The position numbers were made by a program, and so were the translations under genes. A DNA stretch of 64,000 nucleotides from Streptomyces sp. NBC_00576 (lineage in GTDB: Bacteria; Actinomycetota; Actinomycetes; Streptomycetales; Streptomycetaceae). The stretch spans positions 9,734,001 through 9,798,000 of the forward strand of contig NZ_CP107780.1 of assembly GCF_036345175.1 (NCBI RefSeq), read 5' to 3'. Positions 55,816-64,000 of this stretch are shown one piece after another; position 1 is the first letter of the stretch; each line of letters starts with the position of its first letter. The notes beneath the pieces were generated by a model. The model searched no databases, was not told where the DNA came from, and was given only the letters and a program-made list of their open reading frames with translations.

Positions 55816-57378
55816 ATGAGCGACGGGGAGCGAGCAGTCACCCCCGCGCCCGCCCCGGCGGACGGCGGGCGGGTCCCGGCAGGCCCGCCCGTCGTCGAGG
55901 CGACGGGCATAGTCAAACGATTCGGTCCGACAGTGGCCCTGAACGGCGCCCGGATCACCATCCGGCCCGGTGAGACCCACGCGCTCGTGGGCCGCAACGG
56001 GGCCGGCAAGTCGACCCTGGTGTCGGTCCTCACCGGCCTTCAGGCCCCCGACGAGGGAACGGTGACGTTCGGCGGCCGGCCGGCCCCCCGGCCCGCCGAC
56101 CGCGACGCCTGGCGGCAACGCGCGGCCTGCGTCTACCAGAAGTCGACGATCATCCCCACGCTGACCGTCGCGGAGAACCTCTTCCTGAACCGGCACGACC
56201 ACGGACGCAACCGGCTGATCAGCTGGCAGGCCACCCGCCGCCGCGCACAGGACCTGCTGTCGACGTGGTCGGTGGACGTCGACCCGCAGACCCCTGCCGG
56301 TGAACTGAGCGTCGAGCAGCGGCAGTTCGTCGAGATCGCCCGGGCGCTGTCCTTCGGGGCGCGGTTCATCATCCTCGACGAGCCGACCGCCCAGCTCGAC
56401 GGGACGGCGATCAACCGGCTCTTCGACCGCATCCGCGACCTGCAACGCCAGGGCGTGACGTTCCTGTTCATCAGTCACCATCTGCAGGAGGTCTACGAGA
56501 TCTGCGACATGGTGACGGTGTTCCGCGACGCGCGGCACATCCTGACCGCGCCGGTCGCGGAGCTCCCCCGCACCGAACTCGTCGCCGCCATGACGGGGGA
56601 GGCTGCGGCCGACCGGCAAGGGGAACGGGCGAGCACCCTCGACCCCGCTGCCACGGCCGCACTGAACGTCAGCGCTCTGCGCGGCGACGCGTACGACGAC
56701 GTCAGCTTCCGGATCGGGACCGGCGAGATCGTCGGCCTCGCGGGCGCCGCGGGCAGCGGACGTACCGAGGTCGCCGAGACCGTCGTAGGGCTGCGGGCGG
56801 CAGCGGCGGGCGAGGTGGAGATCGCCGGGCGGCGGCCCCGGCCGGGCAGCGTGCCCGCGGCGCTCGCCGCCGGCGCCGGGTTCGTGCCCCAGGACCGGCA
56901 TCACCAGGGCTTCGTTCCCGACATGTCGATCGCGGACAACGCCACCCTGTCCATCCCCAAGCGGCTCGGCTCCCACGGGTTCCTGAGCCGCAGCCACCGG
57001 GACCGGCTCGCCGAGGGCATGATCGAGAACCTGGCGATCAAGACCCCCGGCCCCGGACTGCCGGTCTCCGCCCTGTCCGGAGGCAACCAGCAGAAGGTCG
57101 TCATGGCCCGCGCCCTGGCCGACGATCCGAAGCTGCTGGTCCTGATCAACCCGACCGCGGGCGTGGACGTGCGCTCCAAGGAGTTCCTCCTCGGCAAGGT
57201 CGAGGAGACCGCGCAGACCGGCACCGGAGTGCTCATCGCCTCCGACGAACTCGACGACCTGCGCATGTGCGACCGGGTCCTGGTGATGTTCCAGGGCCGA
57301 GTGACGACAGAGATCGCCCGCGGCTGGCACGACCACGACCTCGTGGCCGCGATGGAAGGAGTGGACCTCAATGCCTGA
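55816..57378 (+). CDS. Sugar ABC transporter ATP-binding protein (RbsA-like, duplicated)
   Basis: A 520-aa tandem ATPase. Half 1 has Walker A GRNGAGKST, signature ELSVEQRQFVEIARAL and Walker B FIILDEPTAQLD. In half 2 the Walker A is the usual degenerate GAAGSGRTE of RbsA second domains, with LSGGNQQKVVMARAL. Domain asymmetry is normal for CUT2 transporters. AAGGCGG precedes ATG 55816. The end overlaps the permease start by eight bases. Confidence 0.95.
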   Translation: MSDGERAVTPAPAPADGGRVPAGPPVVEATGIVKRFGPTVALNGARITIRPGETHALVGRNGAGKSTLVSVLTGLQAPDEGTVTFGGRPAPRPADRDAWRQRAACVYQKSTIIPTLTVAENLFLNRHDHGRNRLISWQATRRRAQDLLSTWSVDVDPQTPAGELSVEQRQFVEIARALSFGARFIILDEPTAQLDGTAINRLFDRIRDLQRQGVTFLFISHHLQEVYEICDMVTVFRDARHILTAPVAELPRTELVAAMTGEAAADRQGERASTLDPAATAALNVSALRGDAYDDVSFRIGTGEIVGLAGAAGSGRTEVAETVVGLRAAAAGEVEIAGRRPRPGSVPAALAAGAGFVPQDRHHQGFVPDMSIADNATLSIPKRLGSHGFLSRSHRDRLAEGMIENLAIKTPGPGLPVSALSGGNQQKVVMARALADDPKLLVLINPTAGVDVRSKEFLLGKVEETAQTGTGVLIASDELDDLRMCDRVLVMFQGRVTTEIARGWHDHDLVAAMEGVDLNA

Positions 57379-58414
57379 AACCGTCCTCGCGGACACCGCC
57401 GCGGCCAAGGGCACGGAACCCGAGGCCAAGCGGACCGTGCTGCTCGGCGGCCGGATACCCCTGGCGCGCCTGCGCGACCTCGCGCTCGTCCCGGCCATCG
57501 TGGTCATCGCGGTCGTCGGCCAGATCGTCAACCCGGTCTTCCTGCAGGCGGACAACCTCATCAACGTCCTGCAGACCATGTCCGAGATGGCCCTGCTGGT
57601 CCTCGCCCAGACGATGATCCTGATCGTCAAGAAGATGGACCTGTCGCTGGAGTCCACCATGGGTCTCGCGCCCGGTGTGGCCGCCTGGCTGGTGGTGCCG
57701 ACCGGCGCGGGACACGGCCTCGGCCTGCTGCCCGGCGCCTGGGCGATTCCCGTCACGCTCGCCGTGGGCGTACTCGTCGGCGTGGTCAACTCCCTGCTGA
57801 TCATCCGCTTCGGCCTCAACGGCTTCATCGTCACCCTCGGCATGCTCATCGTCCTGCGCGGTGTCCTGACCGGCATCTCGGGCGGCCAGACCTTCTTCCA
57901 GCTGCCGGAGTCGATGCTCTACCTGGGCACGGTGCAGTGGTTCGGGATGCCGGCCTCCATCTGGCTCTGCCTCACCCTGTTCGCCGTCGCCATCGTCGTC
58001 CTCGGCTGGACCAGCTTCGGCCGCTCGCTCTACGCGATCGGCGGGAACGTCGACGCGGCGAAGGCGGCAGGCATCCGCACCGACCGGGTGCTGTGGGTCG
58101 TCATCGTCACCGGCAGTGTGCTCGCCGCGCTCGCCGGACTGATGCTCTCCGGACGCCTGGCCTCGGTCGCCTCCGCTCAGGGCAACGGCTACATCTTCAC
58201 CGTGTTCGCCGCCGCCGTCATCGGCGGGATCAGCCTCAACGGCGGCAAGGGCACCATGTTCGGGGCGTTCTGCGGCATCCTGCTGCTCTTCATGATCCAG
58301 AACGTGCTCACCCTGGGCGGTGTACCCGCGCAGTGGATCGGAGCCCTCAACGGTCTGATCATCCTGGTCGCCCTCGCCATCTCCCGCATCACAGGCGGCA
58401 AGGTCCAGGAGTGA
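57371..58414 (+). CDS. Sugar ABC transporter permease (RbsC-like)
   Basis: A 347-aa CUT2-class permease with about ten membrane helices. VVNSLLIIRFGLNGFIVTLG is the family region after helix 4, GRSLYAIGGNVDAAKAAGIR the cytoplasmic loop contacting the ATPase, and VIGGISLNGGKGTMFGAFCG is near the C-terminus. ATG 57371 overlaps the ATPase gene. It forms the importer with the upstream RbsA- and RbsB-like proteins. Confidence 0.95.
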   Translation: MPETVLADTAAAKGTEPEAKRTVLLGGRIPLARLRDLALVPAIVVIAVVGQIVNPVFLQADNLINVLQTMSEMALLVLAQTMILIVKKMDLSLESTMGLAPGVAAWLVVPTGAGHGLGLLPGAWAIPVTLAVGVLVGVVNSLLIIRFGLNGFIVTLGMLIVLRGVLTGISGGQTFFQLPESMLYLGTVQWFGMPASIWLCLTLFAVAIVVLGWTSFGRSLYAIGGNVDAAKAAGIRTDRVLWVVIVTGSVLAALAGLMLSGRLASVASAQGNGYIFTVFAAAVIGGISLNGGKGTMFGAFCGILLLFMIQNVLTLGGVPAQWIGALNGLIILVALAISRITGGKVQE

Positions 58415-58509
58415 TCCGCGCGGCCGTCGCCGCCGGACCTCTCACCACCACCGCACCTTTCCGTCGCAGCGGGCCCGTGTGCCCCGCCTGCCCCTCAGGA
58501 GTTGCCGCA

Positions 58510-59844
58510 ATGTCCTCCACCGTGTCCCCCCTATCGGCATCTGCCCGCATCACCGCCCTGGACGTCCTCGACGTACGCTTCCCGACGTCCGAGCACCTGG
58601 ACGGGTCGGACGCGATGAACCCCGAACCCGACTACTCCGCCGCCTACGTCGTCCTGCGCACCGACGCCGGCGACGGCCTGGAGGGCCACGCCCTGGCCTT
58701 CACCACCGGCCGCGGCAACGACGTCCAGGCCGCCGCCATCGCGGCCCTCGCCCCACACGTGGTCGGCCTCTCGGTGGAGGAGGTTTGCGGCGACCTCGGC
58801 GCGTTCTCCCGCTCCCTCGTCCACGACCCCCAACTGCGCTGGCTCGGCCCGGAGAAGGGTGCCATCCACATGGCCACCGGCGCGGTCGTCAACGCCGCGT
58901 GGGACCTCGCCGCCAAGCGCGCAGGCAAGCCCGTCTGGCGCTTCCTCGGCGAGATGTCGCCGGAAGACCTGGTCGCCCAGGTCGACTTCCGCTGGCTCAG
59001 CGACGCCCTCACCCCCGAGGACGCCCTGGAGATCCTGCGCCGCGCCGAACCCGGCCGCCAGGAACGCATCGCCCGCCTCCTGGAGCGCGGTTACCCCGCC
59101 TACACCACCACCCCCGGCTGGCTCGGCTACTCCGACGAGAAACTGGCCCGCCTGGCCCGCGAGGCCGTCGCCGACGGCTTCACCCAGATCAAGCTGAAGG
59201 TCGGCGCGGACCTGGAGGACGACGTACGCCGTATGCGCACCGCCCGCGAGACGGTCGGCGACTCCATCCGCATCGCCGTGGACGCCAACCAGCGATGGGA
59301 CGTCCAGCCCGCGATCGACTGGATGCGCGAACTGGCCCCCTACGACCCGTACTGGATCGAGGAGCCCACCTCCCCCGACGACATCCTCGGCCACGCGGCC
59401 GTCCGCAAGGCCCTCGCCCCCATCAAGGTCGCCACCGGCGAACACATCGCCAACCGGGTCGTCTTCAAGCAGCTCCTCCAGGCCTGCGCGGTGGACATCG
59501 TCCAGATCGACTCCGCCCGGGTCGGCGGCGTCAACGAGAACATCGCCATCCTGCTGCTCGCCGCGAAGTTCGGCGTGCCGGTCTGCCCGCACGCCGGCGG
59601 GGTGGGCCTGTGCGAGATGGTCCAGCACCTGTCGATGTTCGACTACGTCGCCGTCACCGGCACCACCGAGGACCGCGTCATCGAGTACGTCGACCACCTG
59701 CACGAGCACTTCGTCGACCCGGTGCGCATCGCCGACGGCCACTACCTCGCGCCGACACTCCCGGGACTGGGCGCGCAGATGCACGCGGACTCCGTCAAGG
59801 AGTACACGTACCCCGACGGCCCCGTCTGGTCCGTCCGTGTCTGA
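58510..59844 (+). CDS. fucD: L-fuconate dehydratase (enolase superfamily)
   Basis: A 444-aa mandelate-racemase-type enzyme. The N-terminal DVRFPTSEHLDGSDAMNPEP and PGWLGYSDEKLARL are characteristic of L-fuconate dehydratase/ENOSF1. Active site: Lys228 and Lys230 (IKLKVG), metal ligands Asp258 (DANQRWD), Glu284 (WIEEPTSPDD) and Glu311 (ATGEHIANRV), and catalytic His361 (CPHAGGVGL). It dehydrates L-fuconate to 2-keto-3-deoxy-L-fuconate and can accept related acids such as D-arabinonate. AGGAG eight bases before ATG 58510. This is the gene that identifies the pathway. Confidence 0.95.
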   Translation: MSSTVSPLSASARITALDVLDVRFPTSEHLDGSDAMNPEPDYSAAYVVLRTDAGDGLEGHALAFTTGRGNDVQAAAIAALAPHVVGLSVEEVCGDLGAFSRSLVHDPQLRWLGPEKGAIHMATGAVVNAAWDLAAKRAGKPVWRFLGEMSPEDLVAQVDFRWLSDALTPEDALEILRRAEPGRQERIARLLERGYPAYTTTPGWLGYSDEKLARLAREAVADGFTQIKLKVGADLEDDVRRMRTARETVGDSIRIAVDANQRWDVQPAIDWMRELAPYDPYWIEEPTSPDDILGHAAVRKALAPIKVATGEHIANRVVFKQLLQACAVDIVQIDSARVGGVNENIAILLLAAKFGVPVCPHAGGVGLCEMVQHLSMFDYVAVTGTTEDRVIEYVDHLHEHFVDPVRIADGHYLAPTLPGLGAQMHADSVKEYTYPDGPVWSVRV

Positions 59845-59898
59845 GGTGCCGGACCGCCACGCCGCCGCCGTCGGAATGAAGAAGGAGAGCCCACTTCC

Positions 59899-60336
59899 GT
59901 GCTGCTGACCGAACTACTCCATCCCGGCATCCTCGAAGCCCTGGCCGGCGCCGGTCACGGCGCCCGCGTCCTGCTCGCGGACGGCCACTACCCGGCAAGC
60001 ACCGCCACCGGTGAGCGCGCCAGGACCGTCCATCTCAACCTGGCGCCCGGCCTGTTGGACGTCACCACCGTGCTCGACGTCCTGTTGCGCGCCCTGCCGG
60101 TCGAGTCGGCCCACGTGATGGTGCCGCCGGAGGGCGAACCGGAGCCGCCGGCCATCGCCGAGTACCGCTCCATGCTGGCGCCCGTTCCGGTCGCCACGCT
60201 CGGCCGCTTCGAGTTCTACGAGGCCGCCCGCTCGCCCGACCTGGCGCTGGCGATCGTCACTGGCGACACCCGTACCTACGCCAACCTGCTGCTGACCATC
60301 GGCGTCCGCGCTGAAGGGACCCTGACGACACGATGA
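59899..60336 (+). CDS. RbsD/FucU family sugar mutarotase
   Basis: A 145-aa protein. HPGILEALAGAGHGARVLLA carries the conserved His of the family, DGHYPAS the second conserved segment, and RFEFYEAARSP with GDTRTYANLLLTIGV completes the FucU-like C-terminus. It speeds conversion between the alpha and beta anomers of L-fucose before oxidation. GTG 59899 has GGAG upstream, though the spacing is long. The stop overlaps the alcohol dehydrogenase start (ATGA). Confidence 0.92.
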   Translation: MLLTELLHPGILEALAGAGHGARVLLADGHYPASTATGERARTVHLNLAPGLLDVTTVLDVLLRALPVESAHVMVPPEGEPEPPAIAEYRSMLAPVPVATLGRFEFYEAARSPDLALAIVTGDTRTYANLLLTIGVRAEGTLTTR

Positions 60337-61448
60337 CTCTCGCCGTCCGTTACACGTCCGCCCGCACCCTGGACACGGCTCCCGCCAAGCTCTCCCCGCC
60401 CGGTCCGGGTGAGGTGGAGCTGGCGCCCGCCTATGTCGGTATCTGCGGCACCGACCTGCACATCTTCCACGGCGACATGGACGCCCGGGTGTCCACGCCC
60501 GCCGTCCTGGGACACGAGATGTCCGGCCGTGTCGTCCGCGTCGGCCCGGACGTCGAGGGCTGGGCGCCCGGTGACGCGGTCACGGTGATGCCACTGCGCT
60601 GGGACGACACCTGCCCGGCCTGTCTCAAGGGCCACCAGCACATCTGCCAGCACCTCGACTTCATCGGCATCGACTCCCCCGGCGCGATGCAGCAGCGCTG
60701 GACCGTACCCGCCTCCACCCTGATCCGGCTGCCCGACACCCTCCCCCTGGACCGGGCCGCGCTCGTCGAACCCACCGCGGTGGCCGTGCACGACGTGGGC
60801 CGGGCCGGGGTCGTCGAGGGCGAGAAGGTCGTCGTGGTCGGCGGCGGCCCGGTCGGCATCCTCATCGCACTGGTCGCGCGGGCCGCGGGCGCCGACGTCC
60901 GGGTCGTGGAGCTGAACGCCCACCGGCGCCTGCTCGCCGAGGAGCTGGGCCTGACCACCTGGAACCCGGCCACCGCAGACGTACCCTCGTTGGCCGGTGA
61001 GTGGACCGGGGACGCGGGCGCGGACGTCGCCTTCGAGGTGTCCGGCGCGGCGGGCGGTGTGGACAGCGCGGTCGACGTGCTGGGTGTGCGCGGGCGGCTG
61101 TGCCTGGTCGCCATCCACCCCCGGCCCCGCGAGATCAACCTGCACCGCTTCTTCTGGCGCGAACTCACCCTGGTGGGCGCCCGCTTGTACGACCGCACCG
61201 ACTTCGAAAAAGCCGTGACCCTGGTCGCCGACGGCACCATCCCCGCCGAACGGCTGATCAGCAAGATCGTCCCCCTCACCCAGGCGCCCGCCGCGTTCGA
61301 GGCCCTGGAAGGCGGCGGCAACGTGATGAAGATCCTCGTGGACTGCACCACCACCACCGACACCACCACCACCGACACCACCACCAACGCCGACACCACC
61401 ACCGACGCCGACGCCGACGCCGACGCCGCTCAGGGAGTCGCCGTATGA
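60333..61448 (+). CDS. Zinc-dependent MDR alcohol dehydrogenase with repetitive C-terminal tail
   Basis: A 371-aa sorbitol/threonine-dehydrogenase-like enzyme. Catalytic zinc: Cys in YVGICGTDLH and His in VLGHEMSG. The structural-zinc lobe reads WDDTCPACLKGHQHIC, where the first of the four usual cysteines is Asp. Rossmann motif VVVVGGGPVGILIALVARAAGA. After MKILVDC the protein continues for about 34 residues of Thr/Asp/Ala repeats not seen in normal family members. The likely substrate is L-fucose or another sugar/polyol of the pathway. It overlaps both neighbours by ATGA. Confidence 0.93.
   Translation: MTLAVRYTSARTLDTAPAKLSPPGPGEVELAPAYVGICGTDLHIFHGDMDARVSTPAVLGHEMSGRVVRVGPDVEGWAPGDAVTVMPLRWDDTCPACLKGHQHICQHLDFIGIDSPGAMQQRWTVPASTLIRLPDTLPLDRAALVEPTAVAVHDVGRAGVVEGEKVVVVGGGPVGILIALVARAAGADVRVVELNAHRRLLAEELGLTTWNPATADVPSLAGEWTGDAGADVAFEVSGAAGGVDSAVDVLGVRGRLCLVAIHPRPREINLHRFFWRELTLVGARLYDRTDFEKAVTLVADGTIPAERLISKIVPLTQAPAAFEALEGGGNVMKILVDCTTTTDTTTTDTTTNADTTTDADADADAAQGVAV
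61347..61428. repeat. Trinucleotide repeat at the end of the alcohol dehydrogenase
   Basis: Runs of ACC broken by GAC, then (GACGCC) units, encode a TTTTDTTTTDTTT-like tail followed by DADADADA. A slippage-prone microsatellite immediately before the ATGA overlap with the SDR gene. Confidence 0.9.
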
Positions 61449-62206
61449 CCGCCTTCGACCTCACCGGGAAACTCGCCGTCGTCACCGGGGCCCGGCGTGG
61501 CATCGGCCGGGCCATGGCCCGCGCACTCGCCGAGGCCGGCGCGGACATCATCGGCGTCAGCGCCACCCTGGAGGAATCCGGCAGCGCGGTCGACAAGGAC
61601 GTGCGTGCCGCGGGGCGTACCTTCGAGGCGGTCCGCACCGACTTCGCCGACCCGGCGGCCGTACGGGCGCTGGGCGCCGACCTCGCCGGACGCGCACGGC
61701 CGGTGGACATCCTCGTCAACAACGCGGGCACCATCCGCCGCGCCCCGGCCGCCGAACACACCGACGCCGACTGGGATTTGGTCCTCCAGGTCAACCTCAC
61801 CGCCCAGTTCGCCCTCACCCGTGCCGTCGGCGCGGCAATGGTCGCCCGAGGCCAGGGAAAGATCGTCTTCACCGCGTCGCTGCTCAGCTTCCAGGGCGGT
61901 ATCACCGTCCCCGGCTACACCGTCGCCAAACACGGCATCGCCGGCCTGACCAAGGCACTGGCCAACGAGTGGGCCCCGCATGGCGTCAACGTCAACGCCA
62001 TCGCACCCGGCTACATCGCCACCGACAACACCCAGGCCCTGCAGGCCGACCCCGTCCGCAGCAAGGCCATCCTCGACCGCATCCCCGCCGGCCGCTGGGG
62101 CAGCGCCGACGACCTCGCCGGCGCCACCGTCTTCCTCGCCTCCGACGCCGCCGCCTACATCCACGGCGTCGTCCTGCCCGTCGACGGCGGCTGGCTCGGC
62201 CGATGA
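61445..62206 (+). CDS. SDR dehydrogenase, probable 2-keto-3-deoxy-L-fuconate dehydrogenase
   Basis: A 253-aa classical SDR of the KduD-like group. Motifs: TGARRGIGRAMA, LVNNAGTIRRA, the catalytic Ser in FTASLLSFQGG, VPGYTVAKHG (YxxxK) and NAIAPGYIATDNT; it ends VVLPVDGGWLGR. In the oxidative L-fucose route an SDR oxidises C4 of 2-keto-3-deoxy-L-fuconate; position in this operon supports that role, but KduD-like activity on another ketouronate is equally compatible. ATG 61445 overlaps the ADH stop, and the TGA overlaps the aldolase start. Confidence 0.93.
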   Translation: MTAFDLTGKLAVVTGARRGIGRAMARALAEAGADIIGVSATLEESGSAVDKDVRAAGRTFEAVRTDFADPAAVRALGADLAGRARPVDILVNNAGTIRRAPAAEHTDADWDLVLQVNLTAQFALTRAVGAAMVARGQGKIVFTASLLSFQGGITVPGYTVAKHGIAGLTKALANEWAPHGVNVNAIAPGYIATDNTQALQADPVRSKAILDRIPAGRWGSADDLAGATVFLASDAAAYIHGVVLPVDGGWLGR

Positions 62207-62835
62207 ACGACACCAGCCTGGCCTCCGTGCTGGGCGGGGCCCGTCTCCTGCCGGTACTGACCGTGCCGTCCACGGCGACCGCCGGTCCGCTGGCCGACGC
62301 GCTCGCCGCGGGCGGCGCCCGCTGCGCCGAGGTCACCTTCCGCACCCCGGGCGCCGAGCAGGTGCTCAAGACGATGGCCGCCCACGGGGAACTCACCGTC
62401 GGCGCCGGCACGGTACTCACCGCCGAGCAGGCGGAGCGGGCGGTGGCGGCCGGGGCTCGTTTCGTGGTCTCACCCGGCTTCGACGAGGAGGTCGTCGCGA
62501 AGTGCCGGGAGCTGGGGGTGCCCGTGGTGCCAGGCATCGCCACCGCCACCGAGCTGATGCGCGCCCTGCGCGCCGGCCTCGACACCGTCAAGCTCTTCCC
62601 CGCCGAGGCGCTCGGCGGCCTGCGGACCCTGCGAGCGCTCGCGGCCCCCTTCCCCGGGACGCGCTTCGTACCGACCGGCGGGATCGACGCGTCCCGCATG
62701 GCCGCCTACCTCGCCGACCCGGCGGTCCTTGCCGTGGGCGGAAGTTGGCTGGCCACCCCCGCCCACCTGGAGCGCGGCGACTACGACGAGATCCGCCGGC
62801 TGACGGCCGATGCGGTGGAGAGGAGCATGTCGTGA
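62203..62835 (+). CDS. KDPG/KHG-type aldolase
   Basis: A 210-aa class I aldolase. Schiff-base Lys130 (DTVKLFPAEALGG), Glu43 and Arg47 (CAEVTFRTPG), GAGTVL and VPTGGIDASRMAAYL are all in place. It cleaves 2-keto-3-deoxy sugar acids (or their 6-phosphates) to pyruvate and an aldehyde. With the pathway's 6-deoxy intermediate the aldehyde would be lactaldehyde. Overlaps on both sides (ATGA, GTGA) show strict co-translation with the SDR and the kinase. Confidence 0.94.
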   Translation: MNDTSLASVLGGARLLPVLTVPSTATAGPLADALAAGGARCAEVTFRTPGAEQVLKTMAAHGELTVGAGTVLTAEQAERAVAAGARFVVSPGFDEEVVAKCRELGVPVVPGIATATELMRALRAGLDTVKLFPAEALGGLRTLRALAAPFPGTRFVPTGGIDASRMAAYLADPAVLAVGGSWLATPAHLERGDYDEIRRLTADAVERSMS

Positions 62836-63869
62836 TCGACGTGGTGGCCCTCGGCGAGGTGATGCTGCGCTTCGACCCGGGCGAGGGACGAATCCGCACC
62901 GCCCGCTCCTTCCAGGTCTGGGAGGGAGGCGGCGAGTACAACGTCGTCCGGGGACTGCGGCGTTGCTTCGGCCTGCGCACGGCCGTGGTGACCGCTCTCG
63001 CCGACAACGCGGTGGGCCGGCTCGTCGAGGACCTGGTCCTCCAGGGCGGCGTCGACACCTCGCTGATCCGCTGGGTGCCCGAGGACGGCATCGGCCGCTC
63101 CGCCCGCAACGGGCTGAACTTCGTCGAACGCGGCTACGGCATCCGCGGCGCGCTGGGCGTCAGCGACCGCGCGAACACCGCCGTGTCCCAGCTCCGCAAG
63201 GGGGACGTCGACTGGGACAACGTGTTCTCGACAGGGGTGCGCTGGTTCCACACCGGCGGCATCCTTGCCGGCCTGTCGGACACCACGGTGGAGGTCGCGG
63301 ACGAGGCCATGGCAGTGGCGCGCCGCCATGGCGTCACGGTCTCCTACGACCCCAACTACCGTCCCAGCCTCTGGGCCGGCCGGGGCGGCGCCGACGCCGC
63401 CCGCGAGGTCGATCTACGGCTCGCCCGGCAGGCAGACATCGTGGTGGGCGCCCTGGGCCTGACCGGGGCGTATCCGGGACAGGCGCGCGTCGGGGCCGAC
63501 GAGGTGGCGGACGCGCTCGCCGAGGTGGCCGGACTGCTGCCCGGGGCGAAAGTACTGGCGACGACTCTGCGCGAGGTGCCCTCGGCCGGCATCAACGACT
63601 GGTCCTCAGCCGCCTGGTCCGCCGAGTCGGGCTTCGTCACCGGCCCTCGGATGCCCGCCCTGCAGGTCCTGGACCGCATCGGCTCCGGCGACGGCTTCGC
63701 CGCCGGCCTGATCTACGGACTGCTCAGCGACACCGGCCTGGAGCACGCCCTGGCCTACGGCACCGCCCACGGCGCGCTCACCATGACCACGCCAGGAGAC
63801 GTCTCCATGGCCTCGCTCGCCGAGGTCGAGGCGCTCGTCGCGGGCGGATCAGCCCACGTCAGTCGCTGA
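62832..63869 (+). CDS. PfkB-family carbohydrate kinase (KDG kinase-like)
   Basis: A 345-aa ribokinase-fold enzyme. The N-terminal VVALGEVMLRFDPGEGRIRT and the GGGEYNVVRGLRR segment resemble 2-keto-3-deoxygluconate kinases. VSYDPNYRPSLW is the mid-domain signature, and the catalytic Asp is in the C-terminal PfkB motif RIGSGDGFAAGLIYG. KDG kinases phosphorylate the C6 hydroxyl, which a 2-keto-3-deoxy-fuconate does not have, so its substrate is a puzzle here. GTG 62832 overlaps the aldolase stop. Confidence 0.92.
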   Translation: MIDVVALGEVMLRFDPGEGRIRTARSFQVWEGGGEYNVVRGLRRCFGLRTAVVTALADNAVGRLVEDLVLQGGVDTSLIRWVPEDGIGRSARNGLNFVERGYGIRGALGVSDRANTAVSQLRKGDVDWDNVFSTGVRWFHTGGILAGLSDTTVEVADEAMAVARRHGVTVSYDPNYRPSLWAGRGGADAAREVDLRLARQADIVVGALGLTGAYPGQARVGADEVADALAEVAGLLPGAKVLATTLREVPSAGINDWSSAAWSAESGFVTGPRMPALQVLDRIGSGDGFAAGLIYGLLSDTGLEHALAYGTAHGALTMTTPGDVSMASLAEVEALVAGGSAHVSR

Positions 63870-63905
63870 CCGGCGGCCCCCTCACCCGTATCCCAGGAGC
63901 ACGTC

Positions 63906-64000
63906 TTGCACCAGCAGAAGATCCAGGACACGGCCGTCCCACTTACCGAGCTCGGCTTCGGGGCGTCCGTGATCGGCAATCTCTACCGGGTCGTCCCGGC
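63906..64000 (+). CDS. Aldo/keto reductase, probable L-fucose (D-threo-aldose 1-) dehydrogenase, 5' part
   Basis: The first 31 codons are in the window and the gene continues beyond it. The TTG start at 63906 has AGGAG six bases upstream. VPLTELGFGASVIGNLYRVV matches the beginning of the D-threo-aldose 1-dehydrogenase family, which oxidises L-fucose to L-fucono-lactone. This fits the operon exactly. The TTG start is inferred; no ATG or GTG lies nearby in frame. Confidence 0.78.
   Translation, partial: MHQQKIQDTAVPLTELGFGASVIGNLYRVVP

Noticed and set aside
54622..57876. A 1084-codon minus-strand ORF opposite the sugar ABC transporter genes
   Set aside because: It spans three well-supported plus-strand features and has no recognisable domain or ribosome site; a GC-driven shadow.

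Overview
The window is high-GC actinobacterial chromosome, most likely Streptomyces or a close relative. Pointers are pervasive G/C third positions, frequent GTG/TTG starts, ATGA/GTGA translational overlaps, Tat lipoproteins, secreted CAZymes with ricin-type (CBM13) modules, and a PAS-GAF-SpoIIE phosphatase with a fused anti-sigma kinase domain. I see no tRNA, rRNA, insertion sequence, phage gene or CRISPR array. The genus is inferred from style, not from a marker gene.

Region 1 (1-20863) is a catabolic or specialised-metabolism cluster. It encodes a [2Fe-2S] ferredoxin, a Rieske oxygenase, an ABM-type monooxygenase, a VOC protein, SDRs, an MDR reductase, E1alpha/E1beta/E2 of a 2-oxoacid dehydrogenase, a thiolase-fold/DUF35 pair resembling steroid side-chain aldolases, two acyl-CoA dehydrogenases, an enoyl-CoA hydratase and two divergent TetR regulators. 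Its most unusual part is a pair of PEP-utilising proteins. One (2068-3804) looks like the acceptor and swivelling-His parts of a rifampin-phosphotransferase or phenylphosphate-synthase type enzyme without an ATP-grasp. The other (15403-18003) is a full-length PPDK homologue whose PEP and His domains are intact but whose nucleotide-binding residues look lost. The substrate is not evident.

Region 2 (20864-27900) is a patchwork: an MFS exporter, a secreted GH5 glycosidase, the 3' remnant of an SDR followed by a frameshifted flavodoxin, and a lipoprotein serine hydrolase. Region 3 (27901-33860) is a GH42-GH36-GH43 operon for plant galactoside/arabinoside breakdown, preceded by a promoter and two GAAGCGCTTC palindromes typical of LacI-family operators. 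An internally deleted aldehyde dehydrogenase remnant (34193-34430) separates it from Region 4.

Region 4 (34433-46172) is an amine-catabolic operon: polyamine-type ABC importer, two DAO-type flavin oxidases, aldehyde dehydrogenase, D-2-hydroxyacid dehydrogenase and a HAD hydrolase, with a divergent PucR regulator. After it come a chimeric ORF (LysR N-terminus fused to a tartrate/isopropylmalate dehydrogenase C-terminus), a stand-alone trpC and the SpoIIE-type signalling protein.

Region 5 (50349-64000) handles L-fucosides. A secreted CBM13-SGNH esterase and a secreted GH29 alpha-L-fucosidase face a long operon with a sugar ABC importer, L-fuconate dehydratase, FucU/RbsD mutarotase, Zn-alcohol dehydrogenase, SDR, KDPG-type aldolase, PfkB kinase and the start of an aldo/keto reductase that runs off the window. 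Four copies of the octamer ATGGGATG/CATCCCAT lie in the divergent promoter region. Gene remnants sit at several module boundaries, suggesting repeated local insertion and deletion.
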